In this document: piece after piece, positions 19,650-27,980 of the stretch
Numbering within the stretch: position 1 is the first letter of the stretch
How the letters are laid out: every line of letters begins with the position of its first letter
Origin: an uncultured Opitutia bacterium
GTDB taxonomy: Bacteria; Verrucomicrobiota; Verrucomicrobiia; Opitutales; Seribacteraceae
Reading direction: 5' to 3'
DNA length: 49,104 nucleotides
NCBI GenBank assembly: GCA_937893275.1
Contig: CALBIN010000027.1
Span: 1 to 49,104 of the forward strand
The notes under the pieces: model-generated
Databases searched by the model: none
The model's input: only the letters and a program-made list of their open reading frames with translations
What the model was told of the DNA's origin: nothing
Made by a program: the position numbers and the translations under genes

Positions 19650-21464
19650 GTGATCGGAAGCAAAACAGATCCCGATTACCTAAACGGAATTGGCGAGGTT
19701 GGTCTTGTAAAACCCAAGGAGTTCCGTGACGAATCACCTTTTCAATTTGAAAGAGGTGGGGAAATCTCATCCATAAATTTACGTTATGAAACATATGGAG
19801 AGCTGGCTGCAAACAAGGAAAATGCGATCCTTATATGCCATGCTCTAACGGGCGACCATCATTGTGCCGGGGTTTATTCGCCAGAGGATGCGAAACCAGG
19901 TTGGTGGAACCAAATGATAGGCCCAGGAAAGGCCATCGATACAAAACGATTCTTTGTAATTTGCTCGAATTGCCTTGGTGCATGCCAAGGCTCCACTGGC
20001 CCAACCTCACTCAATGAAGCTACGGAGAAACCATACGGCATCTCATTTCCAGAGTTAACCATAGGCGATATGGTTTTAGCCCAAAAGCGTTTAGTGAAAC
20101 ATCTCGGCATCGACAAGCTCTATGCCGTCGTAGGAGGCAGTATGGGCGGGATGCAAGCGTTGCAGTGGGCAGTGTCCTGCCCTGAAATAGTCGAACGAAC
20201 CGTAGTGATCGCAGCGACAACGCGACACAACGCCCAAACAATCGCCTTTAACGACGTCGGTCGAGCTGCCATCCAGGGCGACCCAGAATGGAACAGTGGA
20301 AACTATACGTCCGGCGGGGGTCCGGAGGTCGGACTCGCGATCGCCAGAATGATGGCTCACATCACTTACCTTTCGGGCAAAGGCATGGAGCAAAAATTCG
20401 GTAGATCTCGCCGCGAGCAAATAGACAGTGACACAACGAAGTCAATAAAGGCACATTTTGGGGTTGAGTTCCAGGTTGAAAGCTACCTGCGCCATCAAGG
20501 GAAAACCTTCGTAAACCGCTTTGACGCGAACACTTACCTCCATCTCACCAAGGCTCTCGATCGATTCGATCTTCACGCGGAGGAGGGAGGACTCGAACAA
20601 TCCCTCAGTCGAATAAATGCCCGCACTCTTGCTGTAGGTTTCACATCAGACTGGCTATACACTCCAAAACAAAATCGTGAAATTGTGGAAACTCTCCAAT
20701 GCCTAGGCAAGGATGCTTCCTATGCTGAAATCGATCACGATTTCGGTCACGATTCCTTCTTACTCAAATCCGAACGATTCCATCGCCTTATACAAGTTTT
20801 TCTGGAAGGAGCTGACCAAAAAGAACTAGACCGCCAAAGTTCTAGGCCCGACTCGATCACTCGCACCGAAGCAAAAAAAGAAGCTGATTTTCGAGTAATT
20901 GATGAATGGGTCGGGCAAGGCGAAAGCGTTCTTGACCTAGGGTGCGGTCGCGGGATTCTCCTAGAACACTTAGCCAAGACCAAACAGGTCCGAGGTTTAG
21001 GCGTGGACATCGATATTGAGAAAGTCATTGGCTGTGTCTCAAGAGCTGCTCCGGTCTATCAAGGCGATGTTCGCAAAACTCTTGCTGGCTTTCCTGATGA
21101 TTCTTTCGACTGGATCGTATTCTCCCGCACAATGGAAGAATTAAACAACCCATGTGAAGTTATTGAAAAAGCCCTGCAGGTTGCCAAGCGAGTCGTTGTA
21201 AGTTTTGTTAATCACGGTTATTGGCGTAATCGACTCCACTATTTCTTAAATGGCAGTCGGATCATAAACGATGTATACGACAAGGCTTGGCACGAACGGA
21301 CCCCCATCAACCCTATAGCAATCCATGATTTCGAAAAGTTTTGTCGAAACCGCAACCTAGTCCTCCGCAGGAGAGTGTGCCTAGGCGGAGACTGGAAAAC
21401 CCATTGCAGAGTCCTCCCAAACCTACTTGCCGGAGTGGCAATATATGAGGTAGGAAGAACTTAG
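19650..21464 (+). CDS. metX: Homoserine O-acetyltransferase fused to MetW-like methyltransferase domain
   Basis: Two enzymes in one 604-residue chain. Residues about 10-390 are MetX, an alpha/beta hydrolase that acylates homoserine for methionine synthesis. It has the nucleophile elbow GGSMGG (Ser164), conserved NCLGACQGSTGP, and the catalytic Asp and His (Asp in FTSDWLY, His in DHDFGHDSF). Residues about 405-604 are MetW-like, with SAM-binding DLGCGRGILLEHL, the acidic GVDID after the second strand, and FPDDSFDWIVFSRTMEELNNP. MetX and MetW are usually separate neighbours. The start is GTG at 19650; an ATG at 19633 is out of frame and stops after six codons. Its 3' end overlaps the convergent Deg protease by four bases. 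The MetX acyl-donor preference (acetyl or succinyl) cannot be settled by eye. Confidence 0.93.
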   Translation: MIGSKTDPDYLNGIGEVGLVKPKEFRDESPFQFERGGEISSINLRYETYGELAANKENAILICHALTGDHHCAGVYSPEDAKPGWWNQMIGPGKAIDTKRFFVICSNCLGACQGSTGPTSLNEATEKPYGISFPELTIGDMVLAQKRLVKHLGIDKLYAVVGGSMGGMQALQWAVSCPEIVERTVVIAATTRHNAQTIAFNDVGRAAIQGDPEWNSGNYTSGGGPEVGLAIARMMAHITYLSGKGMEQKFGRSRREQIDSDTTKSIKAHFGVEFQVESYLRHQGKTFVNRFDANTYLHLTKALDRFDLHAEEGGLEQSLSRINARTLAVGFTSDWLYTPKQNREIVETLQCLGKDASYAEIDHDFGHDSFLLKSERFHRLIQVFLEGADQKELDRQSSRPDSITRTEAKKEADFRVIDEWVGQGESVLDLGCGRGILLEHLAKTKQVRGLGVDIDIEKVIGCVSRAAPVYQGDVRKTLAGFPDDSFDWIVFSRTMEELNNPCEVIEKALQVAKRVVVSFVNHGYWRNRLHYFLNGSRIINDVYDKAWHERTPINPIAIHDFEKFCRNRNLVLRRRVCLGGDWKTHCRVLPNLLAGVAIYEVGRT

Positions 21465-22912
21465 GGTATACGATAGGGAAGGAAATTGTATCTCCCTTTA
21501 AACCAAACATAGAAGCGATTTAGGCCTCGCCGCAGGTAAGCCCCGGCATCCTTTTCGACACGAGCAACCTGACCATTAATCTCCACGATTACAACCCCCT
21601 TGCGAATCGTTTGCTCCTCACCTGAAGATTCGGTGACCACCAAACCGGCTACCGTATTGGGGATATCGAATCGGCGACGAAGATCAGGGTCAAGTGGAGC
21701 AAGTGTAATCCCTGGGATGATCAAACCACCTATGCCAGGGCGCAATGTATCATCGAGGCTACCTAGAGTGACTCTTAATTTTTTCCGGTTAGAATCACGA
21801 ATAATAATCAAGGGGACGCTTGCCCCGGGAGGGGTTTGAGAAATGACGAGACGAAGTTCCGCAACGGAGGCAATTTCCTTACCCGCAGCCTCGACTATAA
21901 TGTCATTACTCTGAATCCCGGCTCGATCCGCTGGAGATCCTTTCACGACTCCCGTTGTGCGGGCGCCCTCGTCGGTGGGCAAGTCCTCAAGCTGAACCCC
22001 AAGGAAACCGCGCTGAACTCCACCTTTCTCAATGAGACCGGTCATAACGCTGCGGGCGAGGTTTACCGGAATTGCAAAGCCAATTCCTATGCTTCCTCCT
22101 GTCCGAGAGTAAATAGCCGTGTTGATACCAACGAGACGCCCTTTGGCATCGATTAGGGCACCACCGGAGTTACCTTGATTGATTGCAGCATCAGTCTGGA
22201 TAAAATTTTCATAGGCGCCCGGATCCTTTAAAATGCCGAGATCGGTACGACCCGTGGCCGAAACAATGCCCATGGTAACAGTGAGACCGACTCCAAGGGG
22301 ATTGCCAGCGGCAAAGACAATGTCGCCCACCCTTAACTTGGCACTGTCTGCGAGGGTGATGGACGGAAGAGCTTCGGGAGCGTTAATCTTGAGAACGGCT
22401 ATATCGGTGGCTTTGTCAAAGCCAACGATTTCGGCAGAGAATTCGCGCTTGTCAGACAGTTTAACGGAGACTTCGTCGACTGGTTTTCCCGTGCGTTGGT
22501 CGGTAATAACATGGGCGTTGGTGATTGCATAACCCTCGGGGGCAATTATCACACCGGACCCCATGCCGGCGGGCACCTTTTGTTCTTCCACTCGAGAACG
22601 GTCCGCACTTCGAGAAAGCCCATAATAGCGTCTAAGAAAATCCTCTAGGGGATTGGATGCGTTTGGAAAACTTCGGCGCACTACTTGAGCGGTATAAACC
22701 CCGACCACGGCAGGTGTCGCTTTACTTAATACATCAGCATAACCTGTCACTCTCGGAGGATCCGTCTGAGGTAGAGGTGTCTCGTCTAACTTTAAAGTAA
22801 AACGATCTGCATGACCAAAAAGGTGATTCTCTTGAGACCACAATAGGTTTAGCAAAAATATTATTCCGACTAAGGCCGGCAGGCGAAACTTGAGTCTGTC
22901 GAATACCTTCAT
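21461..22912 (-). CDS. HtrA/Deg-type trypsin-like serine protease with PDZ domains
   Basis: Envelope quality-control protease, 483 residues. An N-terminal hydrophobic segment (about 11-26) acts as signal peptide or anchor. The trypsin-like domain has the triad His134 (TNAHV), Asp170 (TDIAV) and Ser249 (GNSGGAL). A first PDZ domain (about 302-385) starts GFLGVQLEDL and carries GVVKGSPADRAGIQ. A second, more diverged PDZ-like segment occupies about 395-470. The LA-loop region is short, as in DegQ/DegS rather than DegP. The gene is transcribed alone and leftward, with a TATAGT element and a palindrome just upstream (22937-22972). Which Deg paralogue it represents is not clear, so no symbol is given. 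Confidence 0.93.
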   Translation of the reverse strand: MKVFDRLKFRLPALVGIIFLLNLLWSQENHLFGHADRFTLKLDETPLPQTDPPRVTGYADVLSKATPAVVGVYTAQVVRRSFPNASNPLEDFLRRYYGLSRSADRSRVEEQKVPAGMGSGVIIAPEGYAITNAHVITDQRTGKPVDEVSVKLSDKREFSAEIVGFDKATDIAVLKINAPEALPSITLADSAKLRVGDIVFAAGNPLGVGLTVTMGIVSATGRTDLGILKDPGAYENFIQTDAAINQGNSGGALIDAKGRLVGINTAIYSRTGGSIGIGFAIPVNLARSVMTGLIEKGGVQRGFLGVQLEDLPTDEGARTTGVVKGSPADRAGIQSNDIIVEAAGKEIASVAELRLVISQTPPGASVPLIIIRDSNRKKLRVTLGSLDDTLRPGIGGLIIPGITLAPLDPDLRRRFDIPNTVAGLVVTESSGEEQTIRKGVVIVEINGQVARVEKDAGAYLRRGLNRFYVWFKGRYNFLPYRIP

Positions 22913-22936
22913 TGCAAATACTTAGGCGAGGGAGAC

Positions 22937-22972
22937 ACTATACTTTGTTTATGCCTCATTATGAAATGAGGC
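22937..22972 (-). promoter_or_regulatory. Putative Deg-protease promoter with palindrome over the -35 region
   Basis: On the minus strand TATAGT (22937-22942) is a good -10 element placed to start transcription about 17 bases before the protease ATG. The expected -35 position falls in a perfect 8-base inverted repeat with a 4-base loop (GCCTCATT, ATGA, AATGAGGC at 22953-22972) and does not resemble TTGACA. That suggests either an activator/repressor site or simply the hairpin ending the prs transcript, whose stop is 11 bases away. No T-run follows the hairpin on the minus strand, so it is not a classical terminator. Confidence 0.4.
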
Positions 22973-22983
22973 TAATCGAGCGA

Positions 22984-23937
22984 TTAGAACCCCTTTATTT
23001 TGAAAAGGCTGGATATACTGCTGTCTGTATGGGTGCGGTGGATCGCTTCGCCTAGAAGAGGAGCCACGCTAAGGGTGCGAATGGGAAGATCACCAGTGTC
23101 CAGTTGGACAGTATTTGTAGTAATTAACTCATCAAGAACTCCCTGACGAAGACGTTCTCGACCGATCTCATTAAGAACACCGTGACTCACTATTGCCCTA
23201 ACTGTGTTGGCTCCACGTTCCTTAAGAAGGGTGGCGGCAGCCACGAGAGTACCGGCCGTTTCAGTCATGTCGTCGATAATAAGGATATCGCGACCTTCCA
23301 CTTCACCGACTAGGTTCATGGCTTCAACGGTAGTAGCACCTGTTCGACGCTTGGCAACAAAGCCAAGAGGGCAACCAAGCATTTCAGCATAGGCATTAGC
23401 CATTTTCATGCCGCCTACATCGGGAGAAAAAACCGTTAGGTTATCAGTATTTTCTTCCTTAAGAGCTTCAAAAAAGACTGGTGATGCATACAAGTGGTCA
23501 ACGGGAATATCAAAAAAACCTTGGATTTGCTGGGCATGCAAGTCCATGGTAAGGATGCGGTTGGCTCCGGCAGCAACAAGCAGGTTGGCTACCAGTTTAG
23601 AGGTAATGGGAACGCGAGGTTGGTCCTTACGATCCTGTCGAGCATAACCAAAGAAAGGGAGCACTGCGGTCACTCTGGAAGCAGAGGCGCGCTTTGCCGC
23701 ATCTATCATAATCAGCAACTCCATCACATTGTGATTGGCTGGAGAACAGGTGGACTGGACGAGAAAGACATCGGCTCCGCGGATATTTTCGTTAAACCTG
23801 ACGAAGGATTCGCTATCAGGGAATGCGGTGACCAGTGCATCCCCGAGGGGCACATCCAAATAGTTACATATTTCCTTTGCGAGATCAGGATTTGAAGATC
23901 CGGTAAAAATTTTAAGACTAGCCTCTTTCATTTCCAT
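22984..23937 (-). CDS. prs: Ribose-phosphate pyrophosphokinase (PRPP synthetase)
   Basis: Makes PRPP from ribose 5-phosphate and ATP for purine, pyrimidine, histidine, Trp and NAD synthesis. It has 317 residues, the normal class I length. Visible signatures are SSNPDLAKEI at the N-terminus, FGYARQDRKD, the Mg/PRPP motif DLHAQQIQGFFDIPVDHL, the flexible loop KRRTG and the ribose-5-phosphate loop ILIIDDMTETAGT. The frame is open further upstream to 24195, but that part overlaps lpxD and is not family-like. ATGs at 23937 and 23931 are both plausible; 23937 lies 13 bases after the lpxD stop. It is the last gene of the long leftward rplY-to-prs run and supplies PRPP also used by the his genes at the right end of the window. 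Confidence 0.95.
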   Translation of the reverse strand: MEMKEASLKIFTGSSNPDLAKEICNYLDVPLGDALVTAFPDSESFVRFNENIRGADVFLVQSTCSPANHNVMELLIMIDAAKRASASRVTAVLPFFGYARQDRKDQPRVPITSKLVANLLVAAGANRILTMDLHAQQIQGFFDIPVDHLYASPVFFEALKEENTDNLTVFSPDVGGMKMANAYAEMLGCPLGFVAKRRTGATTVEAMNLVGEVEGRDILIIDDMTETAGTLVAAATLLKERGANTVRAIVSHGVLNEIGRERLRQGVLDELITTNTVQLDTGDLPIRTLSVAPLLGEAIHRTHTDSSISSLFKIKGF

Positions 23938-23950
23938 TTCGACCAACTCT

Positions 23951-24982
23951 CTAAGTGGTCTCGTCGAAGTCGGCAAACCTTTTGAACAAATCGGGTAACT
24001 TCCTTTGCAAAACTGCAATGCGCTGAGCCAGAGCATATGGCAATGCGGGATTACCTTTAAGGAAGGCTCCGGCCTCCACATTCTTTGTAATCCCGGCCTG
24101 AGCGGCAATTTTTGCACCTTTGCCGACATTGAGGTGGCCTGCAAAACCCGCTTGGCCGCCAACAATGACATCATCCTCGAAGGAAACGCTGCCACTTATA
24201 CCTACTTGAGCTACGACTAGGCAACGTTTACCAATTGTAACATTATGACCAATTTGCACAAGATTATCGATTTTAGTGCCCTCCCCAATACGAGTTTCGG
24301 CAAAACGAGAACGATCGATACAAGTATTAGCTCCGATTTCGACATCGTCCTCGATAACGACTTTCCCAAGATGCGGAATCTTTTCGTGTCGACCTGAGAC
24401 CTGATCAAACCCGTAACCTTCGGATCCCACGACAACTCCTGCATTCAGGGTAACTCGTTCGCCGAGTTCACAGCGGCTCAGTAATTTTACGCCGTTGAAA
24501 AGTCTGCTGTCGGTACCGACTTTTGCAAACGCTCCGACATGAACATGGGATGCAATACGAACGTTTCCACCGATTTCAGCTCCACTTTCGATATGGCAAA
24601 AAGGACCAATTGTCACCGAGTCAGCTACTATGGCTCCATTTTCTATACAAGAGGAAGAATGAATTCCTAAAGATGGCGGAGGAAAAAGACGCTCCTCTAT
24701 GATGCGACAGATGAGACCCAGCGCGTACGAGGGTTCTTCCACTCGAAGATAACACTGACCGTCTTGAGGAACCCCAACGAAATCGTTTGGAAGGAGTACC
24801 AATGAGGCGGCAGTGGAGGCAACTTGATCTTTATATTTCGGGTTGCCCAGAAAGGCGATATCCCCTGATTGCGCTTTATCCAGTGCCGCAACGCCACTCA
24901 AGGTTTCTATATGCTTGCCGCCATCTAAGTCGCTCTCGGGGAGAACTTTGAGGATTTCGTCGAGAGTTAATTCGATCGACAT
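23951..24982 (-). CDS. lpxD: UDP-3-O-acylglucosamine N-acyltransferase
   Basis: Third step of lipid A biosynthesis, adding the N-linked hydroxyacyl chain; 343 residues. An N-terminal uridine-binding domain (about 1-105; GDIAFLGNPKYKDQ) is followed by a left-handed beta helix of hexapeptide repeats (about 110-310: IGPFCHIESGAEIGGNVRI, VIEDDVEIGANTCIDR). The catalytic histidine lies in NLVQIGHNVTIG. A C-terminal helix (LQRKLPDLFKRF) is as in E. coli LpxD. It follows skp by 40 bases, matching the conserved bamA-skp-lpxD order, although the usual fabZ and lpxA are absent here and prs comes next instead. It shows that the organism makes lipopolysaccharide. Confidence 0.95.
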   Translation of the reverse strand: MSIELTLDEILKVLPESDLDGGKHIETLSGVAALDKAQSGDIAFLGNPKYKDQVASTAASLVLLPNDFVGVPQDGQCYLRVEEPSYALGLICRIIEERLFPPPSLGIHSSSCIENGAIVADSVTIGPFCHIESGAEIGGNVRIASHVHVGAFAKVGTDSRLFNGVKLLSRCELGERVTLNAGVVVGSEGYGFDQVSGRHEKIPHLGKVVIEDDVEIGANTCIDRSRFAETRIGEGTKIDNLVQIGHNVTIGKRCLVVAQVGISGSVSFEDDVIVGGQAGFAGHLNVGKGAKIAAQAGITKNVEAGAFLKGNPALPYALAQRIAVLQRKLPDLFKRFADFDETT

Positions 24983-25022
24983 ACGATTCTGCCGGATAAC
25001 CCCGGGGGGAATGTCGTGTGAC

Positions 25023-25583
25023 TTACTTTTTTGGGGCGGTGGCGTTAAGAACAGCGATCACATCGCTTGTCATATCCAATGTAGGCTTTACGTAAAAAAC
25101 CCCCAATTGCGTTTCGGATGAATTGATCACAAGATCGAGCTTCTTGACGGAGGAAACCTTGTCAACGGCTTTTCTAATATCGGCAATGTGCTCCACAAGA
25201 AGGTTTCTTTGTCTCTGTGAAATCGTTGCCTTTGTGCGCTTGTCGTATTGTATAAGGTCATCCTGCTTCTCCTTGGCCTTTTTTACCTGCTCCTGATACT
25301 TGGTTCTGAGGGTAGAGCTATCAATATTAGGATTTTTCAGTTTTTCCTCGGTTTCCTTCAGTTCTTTCACAATGGAACCAAGTTCCTCTCGAAAGATTCC
25401 GATTTCTTCGTTGGCAATCTTGCGGGATTTTTCCAGACGCTCTCTGGCGTCTTTTACCTTATGATAGCCATCAAAGACTTTTTGGACATTTACCACTCCG
25501 ATCGACTGTGCCTGAACCATGGAAGATGCAAGACAGATAACGGTCGCTGAGAATAAGAATTGTGGAAGTAACTTTTTCATCAT
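25023..25583 (-). CDS. OmpH/Skp family periplasmic chaperone
   Basis: Predicted periplasmic holdase that escorts unfolded outer-membrane proteins to BamA. From the ATG pair at 25583/25580 it encodes about 186 residues. A signal peptide (MMKKLLPQFLFSATVICLASSMVQA) should be cleaved after AQA/AQS. The N-terminal strand IGVVNVQKVFDGYHKVKDA is the OmpH signature. A long charged coiled coil (about 45-125) forms the tentacle, and then DLVINSSETQLGVFYVKPTLDMTSDVI closes the body. An upstream in-frame start at 25655 would lie inside bamA and precede the signal peptide, so it is rejected. The gene begins 28 bases after bamA and 40 bases before lpxD. Confidence 0.9.
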   Translation of the reverse strand: MMKKLLPQFLFSATVICLASSMVQAQSIGVVNVQKVFDGYHKVKDARERLEKSRKIANEEIGIFREELGSIVKELKETEEKLKNPNIDSSTLRTKYQEQVKKAKEKQDDLIQYDKRTKATISQRQRNLLVEHIADIRKAVDKVSSVKKLDLVINSSETQLGVFYVKPTLDMTSDVIAVLNATAPKK

Positions 25584-25611
25584 TTTTAAATGGGGATGGC
25601 GAGGCATATTG

Positions 25612-27975
25612 TCAAAAACGAGTTCCACCGGAGAAGTGGAATTGAGGCGAACCACCTGTATCGGTTGGATCAGTTATGGGGAAACCGAGATCGAGACGTA
25701 GTGGCATGCCCATAACCATAATGCGGGCACCAAGTCCCCAGTTGTCATACCAATCCGAGGGATCGAAGTCAAAATCGCCCTTATTCATGTAACCACCATC
25801 GTAAAAGAGTGCCAACCGCAAGGGTTGAGCAATCTTAAAGGTGTACTCGGCGCCAAAATAGGCAAAGGAGTTACCGCCTGTAGGTTCTTTCGCTTCACCT
25901 GAAACATTATTTTGAGGTCCCGCATCCCTGTAATCCCATCCCCTTAGGTTGTAAGGCCCTCCCAAGAAAAACTTTTCAAAGAATGGTACATCGGCATCGT
26001 CTCCATTATACCGACCCAAAGTGCCTGCTCTAGCTACAAAAGAGAGTACCTGCTCCATGGTTTCTGAAGTGTTGAAGAACTGTGCCCCTTGCAGTTCGAG
26101 ACGTCCATATTCTGCTTCTCCGCCAAAAGGACCGCCCGCAAATTCCTTGCGCAGGGAGAGAATACTCCCCTCAGTAGGGAACAAAATGCTGTCGCGTGTG
26201 TCGCGAGTAAGCGTAAGACCAATCTTTGATATGATTAAATCCTCATTTCTTATGAAGGATGGGGCACCTGAAGCTATATCGTCGATAACGACATCCTCGT
26301 AACTGTAGAAGAGACGGCCTTCGACCAATTCGAACAAGCGGCGGCGAGCATAGATTTCGAATCCTGCCCGCATCTCGTCGTAGTAGGAACTGTAGTAATC
26401 AGACTTTTCCCGAAAAACCTCAAAACCTGCAGCAAGGCGACGGTTCAGAAACCAAGGTTCCTCAAAGGCAAGACGAACCTCACTACTACGAGAACCCAGT
26501 TTTAAACGTAACCGAAATTTTTGGCCGTCTCCCTGCAACCTATGGGGACCGCGCCAACGAAAGAGATCAAAATTACCTTGGCGAAATTCGGCGAACATCA
26601 TTGCTTTTTCCAATGTGCTAAAACCTACCCCAAAGGAGACATGGCCCGTGCGCCCTTCTTTCACATTCACCACGAGATTCCGCCTAGATCGCTGAATTTC
26701 AGGATCGTCCGTAGCAATAGGTTCGTCGTCGAGAGTGACTCTTTCGAAAAACCGGGTGTTTCTCAAGCGTGCCTCGCTAGTCTCCATTCGGCGGAGGTCG
26801 AATATTTCGCTAGGTGCAAGAGCTAATTCTCGGACAATCGCAATAGTGCGAGTCTTGTCGTTCCCTCGCACCAATATAGAATTTACGGTAAACTTGTTGT
26901 TCTCCGTTACGTCAAAAGTAACGTCTATTCGCCCCGTTTGGAGATTAGGTTTGCGAATCGCGAGAACTCGGGCATCGAGATAACCATCTTCTCCATAGCG
27001 TTTCCTAATGCGATTACGATCCTCCCCAAGAAGGGAAGGCGAGTAGACGTCGCCTTCATGTAACCGTACTACCTCCAAGATGTCTTCCGAAGAAAGGACG
27101 GCATTGCCTGTAACATTTATTTTTCCCGCATACGACCTTTCTCCTTCGACCAAGTTTATGACTAGGTCCAAAGCGGAATTTCCATGCCTTACAATTTCAA
27201 CACTACTTTCTACAATTACTATATCTAGAAAACCTTCGTCTCGGTAAACCTTGAGTAAAGCTTCAAGATCTTCCTCCAGCACGGAAGGCCTATATTTGGA
27301 ACGTTTCGACCAAAAACGCCAGAAGCGCCACGGAGCAGTTTCAATTTGCTTGCGAAGAAACCTACTCGAAAGATGCTTATTCCCTTCAAATACGATTTTG
27401 CGGATTTTACGACTTTCGTTTTCAACTATACGAAAAACAACTGTGGCCGAACGAGCACCTTCATCACGAAGAATTTCAGACTCTATTCGAGAATTCCAAA
27501 AGCCTTTGTCCAAATAGAGTTCGCGAACGGCCCGTTCGTCAGACTTGATCATCGCTTCGTCGAGAAGCTCACCAGCTTCGGATTCAATCGATTTGACGAG
27601 CTTTCGACGGGAAAGTTCATCATTCCCCTCAAATCGAATCTCTCCAATGCGAGGTTTTGTAGTAACGCGAAAAGCAAGGACAACGGAAGCGGGATCTGGT
27701 TGCACCGTATCCAAGAAAACACGAACGTCGTCCACGGTGCCGGTTGCCATGAGATTGCGGATGGATTTGTCCACGGCACTGGGGTGATACTCCGCCCCAA
27801 CCTCCACTTGAAGGTTTTCACGTATAAAAGATTCACCAATAGTACGGGGACCTTCAATCGTGATCCGGATTTCCGCAATACGTTTACCCGTAGGGTCAAC
27901 TTGAGCCGCTAAAAACGCCACCCAGCCCATGAGAATACAACAGGCAAAACCTAAAATACGAATGTTAGTAGACAT
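25612..27975 (-). CDS. bamA: Outer membrane protein assembly factor BamA
   Basis: Omp85-family core of the outer-membrane beta-barrel assembly machine, 787 residues. A signal peptide (about 1-24) is followed by five POTRA domains: FEGNDELSRRKLVKSIESEA and FEGNKHLSSRFLRKQIET are typical starts, and POTRA5 begins TVNSILVRGNDKTRTIAI. A 16-strand barrel fills the rest, with the lid-loop-type motif RGWDYRD (FLGGPYNLRGW) and the near-terminal PLRLDLGFPI. The last residue is Phe, as expected for a BAM substrate. It starts 5 bases after dnaB ends and leads into skp and lpxD, the usual envelope-biogenesis order. Confidence 0.96.
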   Translation of the reverse strand: MSTNIRILGFACCILMGWVAFLAAQVDPTGKRIAEIRITIEGPRTIGESFIRENLQVEVGAEYHPSAVDKSIRNLMATGTVDDVRVFLDTVQPDPASVVLAFRVTTKPRIGEIRFEGNDELSRRKLVKSIESEAGELLDEAMIKSDERAVRELYLDKGFWNSRIESEILRDEGARSATVVFRIVENESRKIRKIVFEGNKHLSSRFLRKQIETAPWRFWRFWSKRSKYRPSVLEEDLEALLKVYRDEGFLDIVIVESSVEIVRHGNSALDLVINLVEGERSYAGKINVTGNAVLSSEDILEVVRLHEGDVYSPSLLGEDRNRIRKRYGEDGYLDARVLAIRKPNLQTGRIDVTFDVTENNKFTVNSILVRGNDKTRTIAIVRELALAPSEIFDLRRMETSEARLRNTRFFERVTLDDEPIATDDPEIQRSRRNLVVNVKEGRTGHVSFGVGFSTLEKAMMFAEFRQGNFDLFRWRGPHRLQGDGQKFRLRLKLGSRSSEVRLAFEEPWFLNRRLAAGFEVFREKSDYYSSYYDEMRAGFEIYARRRLFELVEGRLFYSYEDVVIDDIASGAPSFIRNEDLIISKIGLTLTRDTRDSILFPTEGSILSLRKEFAGGPFGGEAEYGRLELQGAQFFNTSETMEQVLSFVARAGTLGRYNGDDADVPFFEKFFLGGPYNLRGWDYRDAGPQNNVSGEAKEPTGGNSFAYFGAEYTFKIAQPLRLALFYDGGYMNKGDFDFDPSDWYDNWGLGARIMVMGMPLRLDLGFPITDPTDTGGSPQFHFSGGTRF

Positions 27976-27980
27976 TGATC

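Noticed and set aside
22953-22972. Classical intrinsic terminator of prs
   Set aside because: The stem is perfect but is not followed by a T-run in the direction of prs transcription, so it is listed only as a palindrome with an uncertain role.
23938-24195. 86-residue N-terminal extension of Prs
   Set aside because: It overlaps lpxD on the same strand, is not PRPP synthetase-like, and reads as an out-of-frame shadow of lpxD.
25584-25655. Longer Skp start inside bamA
   Set aside because: It would place residues before an excellent signal peptide; the ATG pair at 25580-25583 starts that signal directly.
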